A stretch of DNA of 64,000 bases from Enoplolaimus lenunculus (Eukaryota; Nematoda; Enoplea; Enoplida; Thoracostomopsidae): contig JASANG010002377.1 in NCBI GenBank assembly GCA_030248215.1, forward strand, positions 33,186 to 97,185, read 5' to 3'. The position numbers were made by a program, and so were the translations under genes. Below are positions 45,315 through 57,281 of the stretch, in pieces; within the stretch, counting starts at the first letter, position 1; each line of letters starts with the position of its first letter. The notes beneath the pieces were generated by a model. The model ran no database searches, was not told the DNA's origin, and was given only the letters and a program-made list of their open reading frames with translations.

Positions 45315-46327
45315 TTATATACATATATACATATATATTTATTTATTTATTGACTTTTATTTATTTATTTATATATGAATTTTTAATACTTACTGCAAAT
45401 ATTGCAACCACTTTGGCTTGTAAAAGTTCTAGAACCAAAAATATGATAAATTTCATAACTTTCAACAACTATAAATTCAGCGAATGTTCTGAAGTTTATG
45501 TTTGTTAACTTTGTAGTTTTCATGAATTTAGTAGTGAACACAAGTTTCTTTTGAAGAAGACGTTGCATTGAAGAAGAATTTTGACCTATTTTTTTGATTT
45601 TCAAAAAAACTTTTCAAGTTCAAAACTACACAAATGCTTTTAGAGTTGCCCCAAATATTTTTGGCTGTTTGCATGCGTTGCGATATAATAACTTTTAAAT
45701 TTAGAACATTTTAAGTACAGCATAATCGTTATCGCAACTATGCACCAGTCTACTTAATGTCTGCGTTCTCAGTTTACGACAGGGGATGTAGCGAGAGGGG
45801 ACATGGTGTCACACCCCCCCCAATGTGAACTAAGATTTTAGTTTGAGGCACTTTTTAAAAATTTGTGTTTTCGATTTTCCAGTGTTATGCTAAAAAAGCA
45901 ATATTTTAACCAATTTTTCACAGTCTGCCGTTAATATTAGTAACCTTCGAGTTCTCACGCCATTGACTAACGAAATTGCGTAAACTGCAAACAGCTTCAA
46001 ATAGGCCAATTTATAAAAGTGTTATGAATAATTTTACGTAACTGCAATTTTTCAAAGAAATAAACGTCGCGTTTTGTTCGTCTTCGCTCGTTGCATTAAA
46101 ACTGCAGTGTAAAGTTTATAATGAAATTATTCTGTAAGAAAATCAACGTTAAAATATTATTAATAATTGGAAAGTTAAGAATTTTCAGTAATTTTGTCTC
46201 AAGTTTACGCGTTTTAACCATTTATGATCACAATTCACAGTTACATAAGTCTTAATATTAAGTAGTCTTCAAATGGTACTGTAAAATAGCGATATACCGG
46301 ATACTGATAGATATCACCGATATGATA

Positions 46328-46542
46328 CACTGCAAAAATGGTGAGTCGAATTGAATCTCTCCGAAGTAGGCTTTTCCGGACTACACAAATTGAATGAAAG
46401 TTCGACACCGCCAGAGTCAAATTTGACTCAATGAATCGCTCAGTGTGCCGAATTTGACTTTGTCGGAGCCGAATTTGATTCAGTGCAGTCCGGAAAAGCC
46501 TATTTTGGAAAGAGTCAATTTGACTCACCATTTTGTGCAGTG
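46328..46542. mobile_element. Family C foldback element, copy 2
   Basis: CACTGCAAAAATGGTGAGTC at the left and GACTCACCATTTTGTGCAGTG (less its first base) at the right; AGGCTTTTCCGGACTACAC mirrors TGCAGTCCGGAAAAGCC. About 215 bases, like the other copies. Confidence 0.75.
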
Positions 46543-46969
46543 TACACATACCGATCCTTATGCTGTATTGCACCATATCACAACTTATTGGAAATATAAA
46601 AACAATTGAAACCAATTAAAGTTTCACCAAGATATCAATTAACGTTACCCCTTTAGTTTCATTTTAGAAATTTTAATCGAAGGAAAGATTGTCCTTAGCT
46701 TATTCAATTACTTGAGTATTCCGACATTTAGCCCTTCTGAACGTCAGTTGTAAATCAGCAACAATGGACATTTATTGTTTGCATGTCACATTTTAGCAAA
46801 TTAAAGTTTCAAATCGCATTTTAAAGCCAGGTCTGTGGTACCGCAAGCACTGAATTTTTATAGAAAAATAGTTACGTGACCATGAGTTTTTTCAATTTGC
46901 TGAGAGGCCCAAATTCCAACCGGTTCAGCGAACATTTGTCCCATACGCAAGACGGTCAGTTTGGTCCAT

Positions 46970-47601
46970 GTTACTTTAAGTGGCGTCCAGGTTTCTGGTA
47001 GGTCCATAAAAGAGTAGGTTTACATTCTAGATTACACTTTTTTGCTTAGTATGATATTCGACGTATTGTAAGGGAATATCATATGATATATTTTCAAATG
47101 TCTGCATACTTAAAGGTCACGTACCCAAATTGTCCTGTTGAATTTCATATGATACTAGAATTTGAAATTTGAATTTTTGAATTATAACAATGTTTTCCTA
47201 AGCGGTTTTGTGTCGGAAATGAATTTGCAGACGTGTATTTGGTATTTTAAGCACATCTGTGCCTCTGCCGTCCGACTTTCCATTAATTCATTAGCACCTG
47301 AAAATTATACTGTCCTGCTGAATATCATATGATATTCGCATAAATGTCCCACAGTATCACGTAACATACCGTGCCTTGTACACATTGATGATTTGAGAGC
47401 GGTGGTTTGTAAGCTAATGTCATATGACATTCGAGTTTTGTCTGTTGACCCGATATCAGAAACCGATGTTTAACGCTGACGTCGAATCAACATGGGACAA
47501 ACCGTGTCCTGCCTGCCCCGGTTATAACGTGTACTCCGCATTAGGCTTAGGCTTAGGAATCCGCTTAAATCTATTGTTTCGCCCCTTAAAGTAACATTGG
47601 C
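46970..47601. mobile_element. Family B element split by a 491-bp insertion
   Basis: Left half 46970-47049 (GTCCATGTTACTTTAAGTGG to TTTTTTGCTTAG), right half 47541-47601 (TTAGGCTTAGGCTTAGG to GCCCCTTAAAGTAACATTGG). Between them, 47050-47540 is unrelated sequence with four separate TCATATGA-centred palindromes. Confidence 0.7.
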
Positions 47602-47797
47602 CGTCAGTTTAATACTATTACCTCTATGACATTTAGTTTAATTTTCCAAATATTACAAAATTCGACATAAATTAATTTTGATTAATATTAAAAAAGGGTT
47701 TAACTGAAACGTTGTGATTTTAAGATATATTTTAAGTTGCGTTTTGCTCTCTATATTAATGACTTTCAAATGATACAATTGTCTGCTGTAAGAAACA

Positions 47798-50700
47798 ATG
47801 AAGATTAACTTCAGTTATCTGCATTTGTGTACATTCCTTGTCCAGGTAAGTATTTGACTAATAAAAACATTCGCATTTCTTATTTTTTCCAAGACCCGTA
47901 TTCTCAAATGTGTATAGCACGGCGTCCCTTACTGAAGATAGGCACGGCTAAAATTAAACTCGTTTTTAAACAATTTTTAATCGTTTGTTAAGGGTCCCGA
48001 CGTTTTGTGCTAAAATTAAATTTTATTAATTTAAGCAAAATGTTGAAATTTACAAGGGAATAACAATAATGTTCGTTAGTTACTCAGTCTCGCATTGCTT
48101 TGTTTAGTCGCGTCGGCCAATGTAAAAGAGCATTGGCGGACAGTAATGTACGCATATTCATAAGCCTAAGCCTAATCCTAAGCATAAGCGTATGCTTAAG
48201 AATGAGCATATTCCTAAGCCACAGCCTATGCCTAAGCGTAAGCCAAGCAAAAAAATTAGAATAAAACCTTAAGCTTACTCGATTCTAGTCGCACAGAAAA
48301 ACGTTCCGCGCCTGATCTTTACATGGGCCGTCGTGCCTCAGTAACGGAAAAAATTTCCAGGTCTGATCCGTAGCCTAGGCGATTAGCCACGGAGAGCTCA
48401 GCTCTTGGAGCACTTTTGACTCCTAGAAAACTTTCAACCGCGCTTGTGAGTCATTGAAAACTTTTGTATGCCCCTGTGAAAAAAGTTTAGGCCACCCTAG
48501 CAATGTGAGCTGGCTACGGGCCTGTATCTGGTGTAGTGGTCTACGCGAGATATTGTAGAATTTCATAAGAGAATCATATAAACATTTAACTTAATGAATT
48601 ATATACTTATATGAATACATTTTGGGTCTTTAACGTTATTCCCCTCAGCCCACGTTTGCAATTTCAGCTTCTCATAACCTCCTTGATCATTTCACGCTAA
48701 ATTTGTATTTTTGAAAATTTTTTGTCAAAAAGTTTGACAAATTATATACCATTCGATGCAGCTTGCGGAGTTTAGTCCAATGATGTTAACTTTTTCGCAA
48801 TTGGACAATCTGGTTAAAGAGTTATTGTCGAATAGCTGATTTAGCGCGCTGCCAACGTTTTGCGTCTACGCTAAATCAGTTATTTAGTTAACATTTGACC
48901 ATAATTCGTTAACCAATCGATGAAATGCAGAAAATTTAGCACCATTCCACTCAGCTGTGCAAGCTGCATAGAATGGTATACAACTTGTCAAACTAAGGGA
49001 GAACCGTGGGAAGTAGATTAAAACCCCTAGTTTTACTCCCCCTGGGGTTTTTTTATCTACTGTGGGACTTTAAAAATCAAATTTTTCAAATATTCAATTT
49101 TAGGCATGGAATGATCAGAGGAGGTCATGAGACGCTCAAATCTGCATAAAAATTGTTAATCCAACGAAGTTTTAAATTTATATTTTCAGATATTGTATTG
49201 TTCTGCTCGTGATTTGACCAATGCCATAGTAGGTAAGTAAATACAATTAAAGGATGCCATACAACAGAAGCTTTTGAAGCAGATCTGCACGCTACCGGCG
49301 GGTACCCGAGGGTAAACGCGGGACGGGTAAGAAAATTTTGAAGCGGGTTTAACCCGTGGGTAAAAAATTTCAAAGTGCGGGAAAAAATTTGCTAATGTTT
49401 TATCAGCCTTAAATTTTCAAAACAAATTTGAAACCAGATTACGTGGAAAAACTTGATTCGTTTAAACTGTTTTTACCGTATGACTGAAAATAACGTTGTA
49501 GCCTAACACTATTTTGAGCTCGAGATCCCTGTATTATACACCCATCACCTAAAAAAGTAAACCGAACAGCATAAGATTTGGAACTAGGCCGGTCGCTTCT
49601 AAGCTTGTATCTGTTACCGTACTCAATCTTTTCAGTTGAAAGTTTTTCGAGATGCCATACAAAGTGATAATGTCAAATATTGGAAGTTTTAAGCTAAACT
49701 TATCAAAGGTAAAAAATTAAATTTGATTAGCGCAGAAACTACGAACTAAACTGCCAAGGCTATTCTCATTTCTGATCCTTCCAGTCTTTAAGACCCCAAT
49801 CTCCGCTGGGCAGGCCCGCATAAATAGCATTGACCACCCCCTCTTTCGGTAAAGCTAGTTTTGCTTTTAGGCTATAAAAAAATAGAAATTGTTGTTTTAG
49901 GTATACCAAACGTCGAATGCCTTGAAAAATTAATGATGGTTCAACTCGACACAAAAGAACCGTTTCAGGGTCGTGTATTTGTCAAGGGTAATTCGCATCG
50001 GCGTGAATGTATTCATAGCTATGTCGGCCGTCATCGTGATCCATCTTTGAACCATTCTACCGCCGCCGACCGGCATCTTGCAGTGCCATTAGCGTTCGAT
50101 TTTTGTAATACTCAACGAAGCAGATCTGTAAGTTTTAAATTTTGAAAAAAATTGAAAAAGTTTTTAAATGTTTTCAGTGTTTTGAAAAATTGAAAACGTT
50201 TTCAAATGTTTTTAGTGTTTAGAAAAATTGAAAACGTTTTCAAATGTTTTTAGTGTTTAGAAAAAATTGAAAAAGTTTTTAAATGTTTTTAGTGTTTAAA
50301 AAAATTGAAAAATTTTTCAAATGTTTTTAGTGTTTGGAAAAATTGAAAAAGTTTTAAAATGTTTTTAGTGTTTAGAAAAATTGAAAAAGTTTTTAAATGT
50401 TTTTGTGTTTAGAAAAAAATGAAAGTTTTCGAATGTTTTAGTCACAAGATTTTCGAGTTCTGTCGTGGCTTAAAATGATTGGCTTATTTAGAAATATTTG
50501 CCGGGTGAACCGCTGTGATAGTGAAAAAATTCGTGGGCGAAGCGAGTGCGAAGCCAAACGTAATTTTTGCGCTAAATTCTGATACAGGATTTCGGTTTGG
50601 ATACCTGTTGGTTGGCCTAGGTCAGGCAATTTTCGCTTAGAACCACCGCAATGCACATATTCCAACTAGCCATATTTCTTGAATTGAAGATATTTTGGCA

Positions 50701-53700
50701 ACCTTATTATTAAATTTTATACTTTGAAAGTGATGGATCAACTCAATATCGGCAACACCGCGTATAATGCGTAAACAATACTAAGCCTAACCTGAAGTCT
50801 TCGCTTAATAGGTTTCCAGGATAGATATTGCTTAAAAGTACGTCAAACTATTCATTTTGCATCTGCTAAATTTTAATATTTTAACTCAGTTTTTTTAAAA
50901 TTTTTAAATTTCAGCTGGAACCAAACGGCGTAACGTTTTCAAACACAATTGTCATCCAGTTTCACAAGACATTTATTACTAAACGCGACAAAGTGTTCAA
51001 TATACGTTGCTTTTATTCAGAACAATCGAAAAAAGTTTCTGCCGAAATTAATGTCAGGTACGCAAGTTTCGTTTTTGATATTGGTGTCGGTTAGCGTGCA
51101 GGCTGGCTCGCAAACTGGGCCAGCCCATAACTTGAAGGGGGCCAGGGGGCTCAGCGCCTACCTTGGTAGAATTCTGCAACCTCTAGAAAATTTTCAACCT
51201 TGCTTGCATGCCATCGAAAACCGTTGTATGCCCATCCTGAATAATTTTAATATCTCCTATCAATGTGAGCTGGCTACAGGCTTGCATCAAATCAGTATTA
51301 TTCCTTCGCAGTAACTTTTATGAAATTAATTGAAAGCTGAAAAACTTTTGAAAATATATATTGTATGGACTGTGTTATAACCCTGCAGTTATCCGTATTA
51401 ACATTATTTTGTTGTTCCCGTGGGGCAGATTCGTTTCAAATGCTTGTCGTATCCGCACCGGATTTTTCAGCTTATTTAACCTTTAAAACATATTTTGAGC
51501 TTCTGATAAATCGCTTTCATTGCAAAATTTTCAAGACGATACGACGTTCACTGTGAATTTCAATGAGTTGATTTTAACTCACAATAAATTGAATCACTCA
51601 GTCTGAGTTAGGACTATCAGAACTCAAAATTTTGAGTTGATTCAATTCATTCTGAGTTAATTAAATCAACTCACCCAAAGTCAACTAAACTCAGAATGAG
51701 AATCAACTCAAATCAGAGTGAGTTAATATATACTGATTTTAATTCAGAAATAACTAACTCGCTAGATGAATTGATTAATCAATTCATTGGAATTTACAGC
51801 GTTTTGCCGGGATTCGCCCCGGATTACAAATGTTTCAACCTTCCGCCATATTTAAGATTAAGGCTTAGGCTTAGGTGAAGGCTTAGGCAACTGTTTAGGT
51901 TTCGACTTACACTCAAGCCTTTACCGAAACGTAAGCCTATTAAGCAGGAGCCTAAACCGAAATCTGTGTGGAAAAGTATACAAGACCCGTGTACTGGTTA
52001 ATGCAAGCATGCAATACATGCAACGATAAACATATATTCAACCATAAAAGCATTTTAAAGGTGCAGCCTGGATGGCACAGTGGTAGAGCGTTCAAGGGCA
52101 TGTAAGCATGTGAGACATGCTTGCCCGTTATGTGCACATGCAATATAGTGCAGTGCACTGTATGTATGCTAGCTGGCAGCATACGGTCGACACATAGTCG
52201 GCGAAAAATGCAGCTGGAGAGGCGGGCTACGTAAACGGTCAGTAACCCGCATTTCCAGCTGCTTTAGTTAAAAGGTCTGAAGTTCCGGTTCCTACCATGA
52301 CTGACTGTGATAGATATGTTTCAGTCATGTAACACCATTAATTGTTAACGATCAAATGCAAATGCCGACGTGCAGTTACACGGTACGCCAACAGTCTCCA
52401 AACGGTCCAATAGTACGAAACGCGAAAGTCGGTGATACGGTCTATCATCGTTGGGAATGTCAAGGAAGCCATGGTAAGAGAACCATAAAAGCATTCGAGA
52501 TCGAGACTACTGGACCTTTGAACACTTTCAGCCCGACGGATTTAGACAGTCTCAGACTAAGGACTAGATTTAGGTTTCGGAAACAGCTTTTATAAGCCTA
52601 TGCCTACTACCTAAACATTTTTATCTTAGCTTAAGTTTGAGCTTATACTTAAGCGTAAGGCTTAATCATTAATGTGGGAATAAGTTTATATGAATCTTTG
52701 CGTTGCTGGGCGGGATTGTGCCAGGTGGGCGTCGTTCTTTTGAAACTGCGTTTGCCCCATGAAGCTGAGTGGACACTTGAAAAAAAATTAGAAATAACTT
52801 ATGAATGTACCAGTTTCAGTTATACTCGCATAACTCCTGTCGATATTCAAGGTGAAAAATTTTTTGGTCTCTTTTCAACTCAAATAAACCTAAAATTTCG
52901 TGTAAAGATTTTGTACAAAATTATATTATTCTGTGACTCTTGTCAGAAACGTTTAGATCTGCCTGTGAATTTCGTCAAAAAAGTAATTATTGCTTCTCGC
53001 TCGTTTCGTTCGCGATGTTTCTTTCACTATTACGTATATATACGAAGCCGCATTCCTCATATTTTAGAAATTCCTGGTTGCGCCATTAATCGCTCTAAAA
53101 TACATTCTTAGCTCCTGCGCTTATCACTATACTCCTTAAAGGTTCGCTGGAACACCCGTGAAATTGCCCTGAAACCTCCCTCCCGATGGATTAGATGTTT
53201 AGTATTACGGCGGAATTAACCAATTAAATTTGACCCTTTGAAATTAACTTGCCGTCGTCCACGGATTTCAATTTGCTTCTACAAAGCTGTTTTACGTTGA
53301 TTTTATTATTTTAGATGCGTTTGGCATGCTTGTACATAGTTGTTTCGTGGAAGATACCCAGGGTGGACGGAATCAAATTCTTGATAAACACGGGTGAATT
53401 GTTTCCAAGTCTAGAATCGTTAGTCTGAAATGAATATAGCACGTATCACCAGTTGATGATAGGTCTTGTAGCTTTCAAATACAGTGATTTATTATGTTCA
53501 GAATTCAGTTCGTTTTTTTGCATTTAAAGTATTCGATTGCTGTGAGAATTTGCTGCAGTCTTGCAACTGCTGGAATTCGTCAGTTTGAAAACCTATCGCT
53601 AACTAATGGTAGATGCTATAGGCATTGAGAATATAAAACACGAAATCATTTTGGTTTTCGAGATTATTCTCAGCGTTTAGCTAAACACTGAATTTATTGA

Positions 53701-56407
53701 CAGGAAAACTCGGAAATTGAGAAGTGTCGGCTTAGGATTTGGCTTATGTTTAGGCTTAAGTTTAGGGATTTGGCTTACGTTTGTTAAACACGCCCCAGTG
53801 AAAAATTCTTGCAATATTCATTTGGCCTGATGTTTAGTATATATATTTTTTGCCTGTAAACAGCACAAACGAGCTTCATTGTTGTTTTCAGGTGTGCACT
53901 TGACGCTATTTTGCTACCAAATTTAATCTACAGCAACGATTTAGACATTGCGTATCAAGAAACTCAAGTTTTCAAATATCCGGATCATTCGTTCGTTCAT
54001 TTTCGATGCCAAATTAAAATTTGCACCAAAATGGACACGGGTTGCAAACAAATGACGGTAAAGTTTGAAATTTCAAAGTTTTAAATTTTAAATTTTAATT
54101 CAAGTTCAAATTTCCATTAAAGTTTAATATTTTGGCTGCTTTGAACTTTGTTCGAATTTAAACGTTATGTGCGGATAAGCAAATGACCTTCAAAACCTGA
54201 AACCTGTGACGTTGATTACGAAATAACATATGAAATTTAGCAGGGCTGCCTCCGGTATGAAATTTAGTCTGAATTTAAATTAGAGTCGAAATTTAAATTT
54301 TGTTTTGATACTCATTTTTATTGTTTCATGTAAAAATTTCACAACATTCCATTTTTTGTTTGTAGCAAATAATTTTAACCGCAAGCAAGCATACGACTTA
54401 AATGATGTAGAAACAGGTATCATATTATTCAATTAAGAAACAATGAAAAGTTTTTGCTTAAGTATTTTTCACCAGCTGTTCCAGTCAAAATGTTAAGATA
54501 GCTGACACAATGCCCAAAAAATAGGAATTCTGACGGTGAAATATGCAACATTTGAGCGAAATTGGAATGAGAACATAAATTTTGCACGAATTTTTTAGCC
54601 GGAATCGAAATTCCGTTGGAACCCTAGATTCTAGGTTGGAAATGCTTTTTCAATCTGTACGCTATAAGTAAGCATAAAAATGGCTCTTGTACAGTTTTCT
54701 CCACAAACTTTGGCCTACAGTGAAAAAAATGGTGAGTCAAATTGAATCACTCCGAAATAGGCCTTTCCGGACTGCACAAACTGAGTCAAATTCGACTCCG
54801 CCAGAGTCAAATTTGATTCACTTAGCGATTCATTGAGTCGAATTTGACTCCGGTGGAGTCGAATTTTGACTCTGTTTGGGTAGTCCGGAAAAGCCTATTT
54901 CGGAGAGTCACTTGGACTCACCATTTTTTGCAGTGCAAGGCTAGGATAAAATTTCGGAAACGCCTTTTCTAAACCTAAACGTTTGCCAATTTACTGGAGT
55001 TGCATAAGTAACGTTTAGTTTAAAATGTCATATTGATCAATTACAGCCACCAACTTGTGAAATCAACGATAACAACGTTGATATTCGAGTCAAACGAGAG
55101 CAACTGCGTGAAAATTTAAATGAAGATTTAAAAAAATTTAAACGACCGTTGAATCAGTTTCAACTGACTCGATTTCAAAGCGTTCTCGATACAACAGGTG
55201 ACAATGTGGATGTTAACAGCGCTCGAATATTGGTTTTAGATGAAGCAGCAGACGATAATTATGATGGATTTTCAATGCAAGGTAAGTCAGAAAAAAAACT
55301 ATTACCATCCTAGAACCCTCCAGGGATGGGTTTTCGGTCCTAGAGACTACGGGAACCCGGATATTCGGTTCCGGTAATCCCGCAAAACCGACATTTGTGT
55401 CTGAAGTATCTGGTATAAACCTGCCACCGCATACAGGATATTTGCGGTTGTAAGTCAGTAATATTATGAAACTGGTTTGTATATATGGCAAATGTAGACA
55501 TTTTGCGTCAAATGCGTTTCTGGACAAGCCAAAAAGTGTGTGATTTTGGCAATGAAATGAAAACGAACACCGATACCCGCATTTTTGTGCGAATCAAATA
55601 CAGATGTTATATATGGTTAATCCCAGGTTCCAGTTAAAAATTTAGTATCCGGCACCGGTACCATTGAATTAATTTCCGGTCCGTTCTTTAGCTAAAGGAC
55701 CGTTGTTGACGACAAAATTTGGCAACTAATTTTGAGTTTAAAAACCACATGGCTTCGATAGCCAGCAAAATTTGTGATTATGACTCAAGCAAACAAAAGA
55801 ACCATACATACGGCATTGTGACCAGGGTATCAACGAATAGTGAAAATAAACGTAAACGAAAAACGGATGGTGATCAAAATAACGGAACCGGAGAACAGAT
55901 ATTGAAGTATAAAAGTTTCAAAAATGTTCTATTTTTCTGGCGACACAATTGAGAGATTAAAGAAGAAATAGCGGATGCTCCTAAAATTTTTATACGTTGC
56001 ACGCAGCATCATTTTCAATAGACTGTCTTTTACATTTAATATCATCCTTGCTTTTTACTTTTAGGTTTAGTACTCAATTTTGCCTAAAATGCATTTAAAT
56101 TGTAGACCAACCCCTGGTCAATGGGTACCCGTCAGATCACAAAATTATTAACCACGAATTGGTTGGAAATTTAAATTTTCAACTCAACGAAATGTTTCAA
56201 AAAAAGCCGCTTCAACAGCTCAATGAAATTGTTCCTCGACAATTTTGTATCAATCGTGTTACAATGGCTGGTGTTGTTGCTGGATTTATTGTATTTTTTT
56301 CGCTTGGTTTTAGTATTGTAGCGTATATTTGTTCAAAATCTAAACGAGCTAATAACAATAATAATAATAATGCTAAGTTAGCTTATGCTGGGGATAGTTC
56401 TACGTAG
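47798..56407 (+). CDS. Cuticlin-like ZP-domain membrane protein, nine exons
   Basis: Cuticlins are secreted ZP proteins that polymerise into cuticle layers such as alae and the cortical zone of nematodes. Exons 47798-47845, 49190-49232, 49901-50127, 50915-51057, 52325-52473, 53315-53393, 53892-54057, 55047-55281 and 56106-56407 join in phase to 463 residues. Residues 1-21 are a signal peptide (MKINFSYLHLCTFLVQILYC, S). The ZP domain follows from about 31: VGIPNVECLEK, NPF-like KEPFQGRVFVKG, LAFDFCNTQRSRSLEPNGV, then the ZP-C part MPTCSYTVRQQSPNGP, VGDTVYHRWEC, FGMLVHSCFVEDTQG, DKHGCALDAILLPNLIYSND and FHFRCQI-like VHFRCQIKICTK. RVKR at 299-302 is a furin-type site. A membrane helix spans about 415-439 (TMAGVVAGFIVFFSLGFSIV), then KSKR and an Asn run. 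The last acceptor could also be at 56136, same frame. Confidence 0.92.
48115..48330. mobile_element. Family A element in cuticlin intron 1
   Basis: GGCCAATGTAAAAGAGCATTGG at the left (family GCCAATGTAAA) and GCGCCTGATCTTTACATGGG at the right; CCTAAGCCTAATCCTAAGC tracts inside. Complete but diverged. Confidence 0.65.
48371..48525. repeat. Interspersed repeat shared by two cuticlin introns, copy 1
   Basis: CTAGAAAACTTTCAACCGC, GAAAACTTTTGTATGCCCC and AATGTGAGCTGGCTACGGGC match the stretch at 51085-51285 (CTAGAAAATTTTCAACCTTG, AAACCGTTGTATGCCCATC, AATGTGAGCTGGCTACAGGC). Family unknown. Confidence 0.55.
50139..50440 (+). repeat. About 38-bp tandem repeat in a cuticlin intron
   Basis: Eight diverged units with GAAAAATTGAAAAAGTTTTT and AAATGTTTTTAGTGTTT, starting 12 bases after the donor at 50128. 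Confidence 0.85.
51085..51285. repeat. Interspersed repeat shared by two cuticlin introns, copy 2
   Basis: See the copy at 48371-48525. This one keeps a longer left part (GGCTCGCAAACTGGGCCAGC, GGGGGCCAGGGGGCTCAGCG). The frame at 50949-51314 is just exon plus this repeat. Confidence 0.55.
51560..51760. repeat. TGAGTT-rich inverted-repeat stretch
   Basis: Dense GAGTTGATT and AATCAACTC words in both orientations (TTTTGAGTTGATTCAATTC; AATCAACTCAAATCAGAG), so it can fold on itself. In style it resembles family C but without its termini. Confidence 0.45.
52058..52300 (+). repeat. Possible tRNA-derived SINE-like sequence
   Basis: GGATGGCACAGTGGTAGAGCG at 52070-52090 (less one base) fits a pol III A box (TGGCACAGTGG). 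The nearest B-box-like word, GGTTCCTACC, is about 200 bases away, too far for a tRNA. Weak call; the sequence lies in a cuticlin intron. Confidence 0.25.
54716..54935. mobile_element. Family C foldback element, copy 3
   Basis: AAATGGTGAGTCAAATTGAA at the left, GGACTCACCATTTTTTGCAG at the right; AGGCCTTTCCGGACTGCAC mirrors TAGTCCGGAAAAGCC. In a cuticlin intron. Confidence 0.75.
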
Positions 56408-56727
56408 TAGAAGTATCCATGTTGGCGGAACGATTAAAAACGATGAGGACGCAGATCCGCAACTACGGATAGCCCCCTGCGAAATGTTTCGCCCCTACCA
56501 GCGGAAAACTGTTTCAACTTCTCCTATTAAGATTCCTGGTTGCAATGCTGATGAGGGGGTAGCCTGTACTCCCCCCGTCGAATCTGTAAATATGTTTGAT
56601 CAGACACTTTTGTTTTCTACGTCGACAGGCCTGAAAGTTTTATATTTATTACTTAATTTTGTTTCACCTCTGGCTCCCAAAAATTGTTGACCTCTGGATT
56701 TGGTTTTCTATTCACATCTGATTATAA

Positions 56728-57281
56728 CTGGGTCGTAACAGTACTGTTAGCAGATCCTAAGCCTGAACTTAAGCGCAAGAATTAATCCTAAGCAAAAAAT
56801 TAGTCTAAAGCTTATTAAGCTTAATACTCTTTTGCAGTCCGACAGAAAAATGTTCCGTCCGTGGTTTTTATATAGGCAGAAGTTTTCAACACATTTCACA
56901 CTTTAACGCATTCTGTCACTTATTTTTTGGCCAATGTATAGAAATGATCTGTAACGCAGTATAAACATATTCCTAAGCCTTAGCCTAAGCCTAAACGTAA
57001 GAATGAGCTTTTTGACATAAGCCTATAAAGTTTAAGCAAAAAATTAGTCTCAAGTTTAAGCTTATACTCTATGGTAGTCCCGCAGGTAAAAACGTTCCGC
57101 CCCTGATTTTGACATGGGCAATTTGGCTAATTTTACTTTAAGGGGTCGTAACAGTAGATTAAGCGTATTCCTAAGCCTAAGCCTAAACCTAAGCCTAACC
57201 AAAAAATATAATCTAGAATCTAAACCTACTCGTTTATGAACACACCAGAAACCTGGACGCCCCTAAAAGCAACATGGCCGA
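56728..57281. mobile_element. Cluster of two family A elements and one family B element
   Basis: Family A at about 56728-56877 (AAAAAATTAGTCTAAAGC) and 56930-57119 (GGCCAATGTATAGAAATG to CCCCTGATTTTGACATGGGC), then family B at 57117-57281 (TTTACTTTAAGGGGTCG, GTAGATTAAGCGTATTCC, CCTAAGCCTAAGCC, CAACATGGCC). The last two share only a few bases at their boundary. Confidence 0.6.

Larger units (their letters stand above)
36859..47797. other. Repeat-rich intergenic region between the isomerase and cuticlin genes
   Basis: Eleven kilobases with no exon I can support on either strand. It contains family A elements (37534, 38277, 43991), family C foldbacks (38066, 46328), a family E element (41085), a palindromic element (40375), a family D derivative (44880), a 49-bp minisatellite (42440) and an interrupted family B element (46970). 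39330-39520 is very AT-rich with ATATAT runs. Stretches such as 38700-40200 and 45600-46300 show nothing beyond AT-rich unique DNA. Confidence 0.6.

Noticed and set aside
52058-52300. Functional tRNA gene
   Set aside because: Only the A box is convincing; the B box is far too distant and no cloverleaf can be drawn.
56385-56690. 101-codon plus-strand frame after the cuticlin stop
   Set aside because: Overlaps the cuticlin end in another frame and shows no motif; probably 3' UTR.
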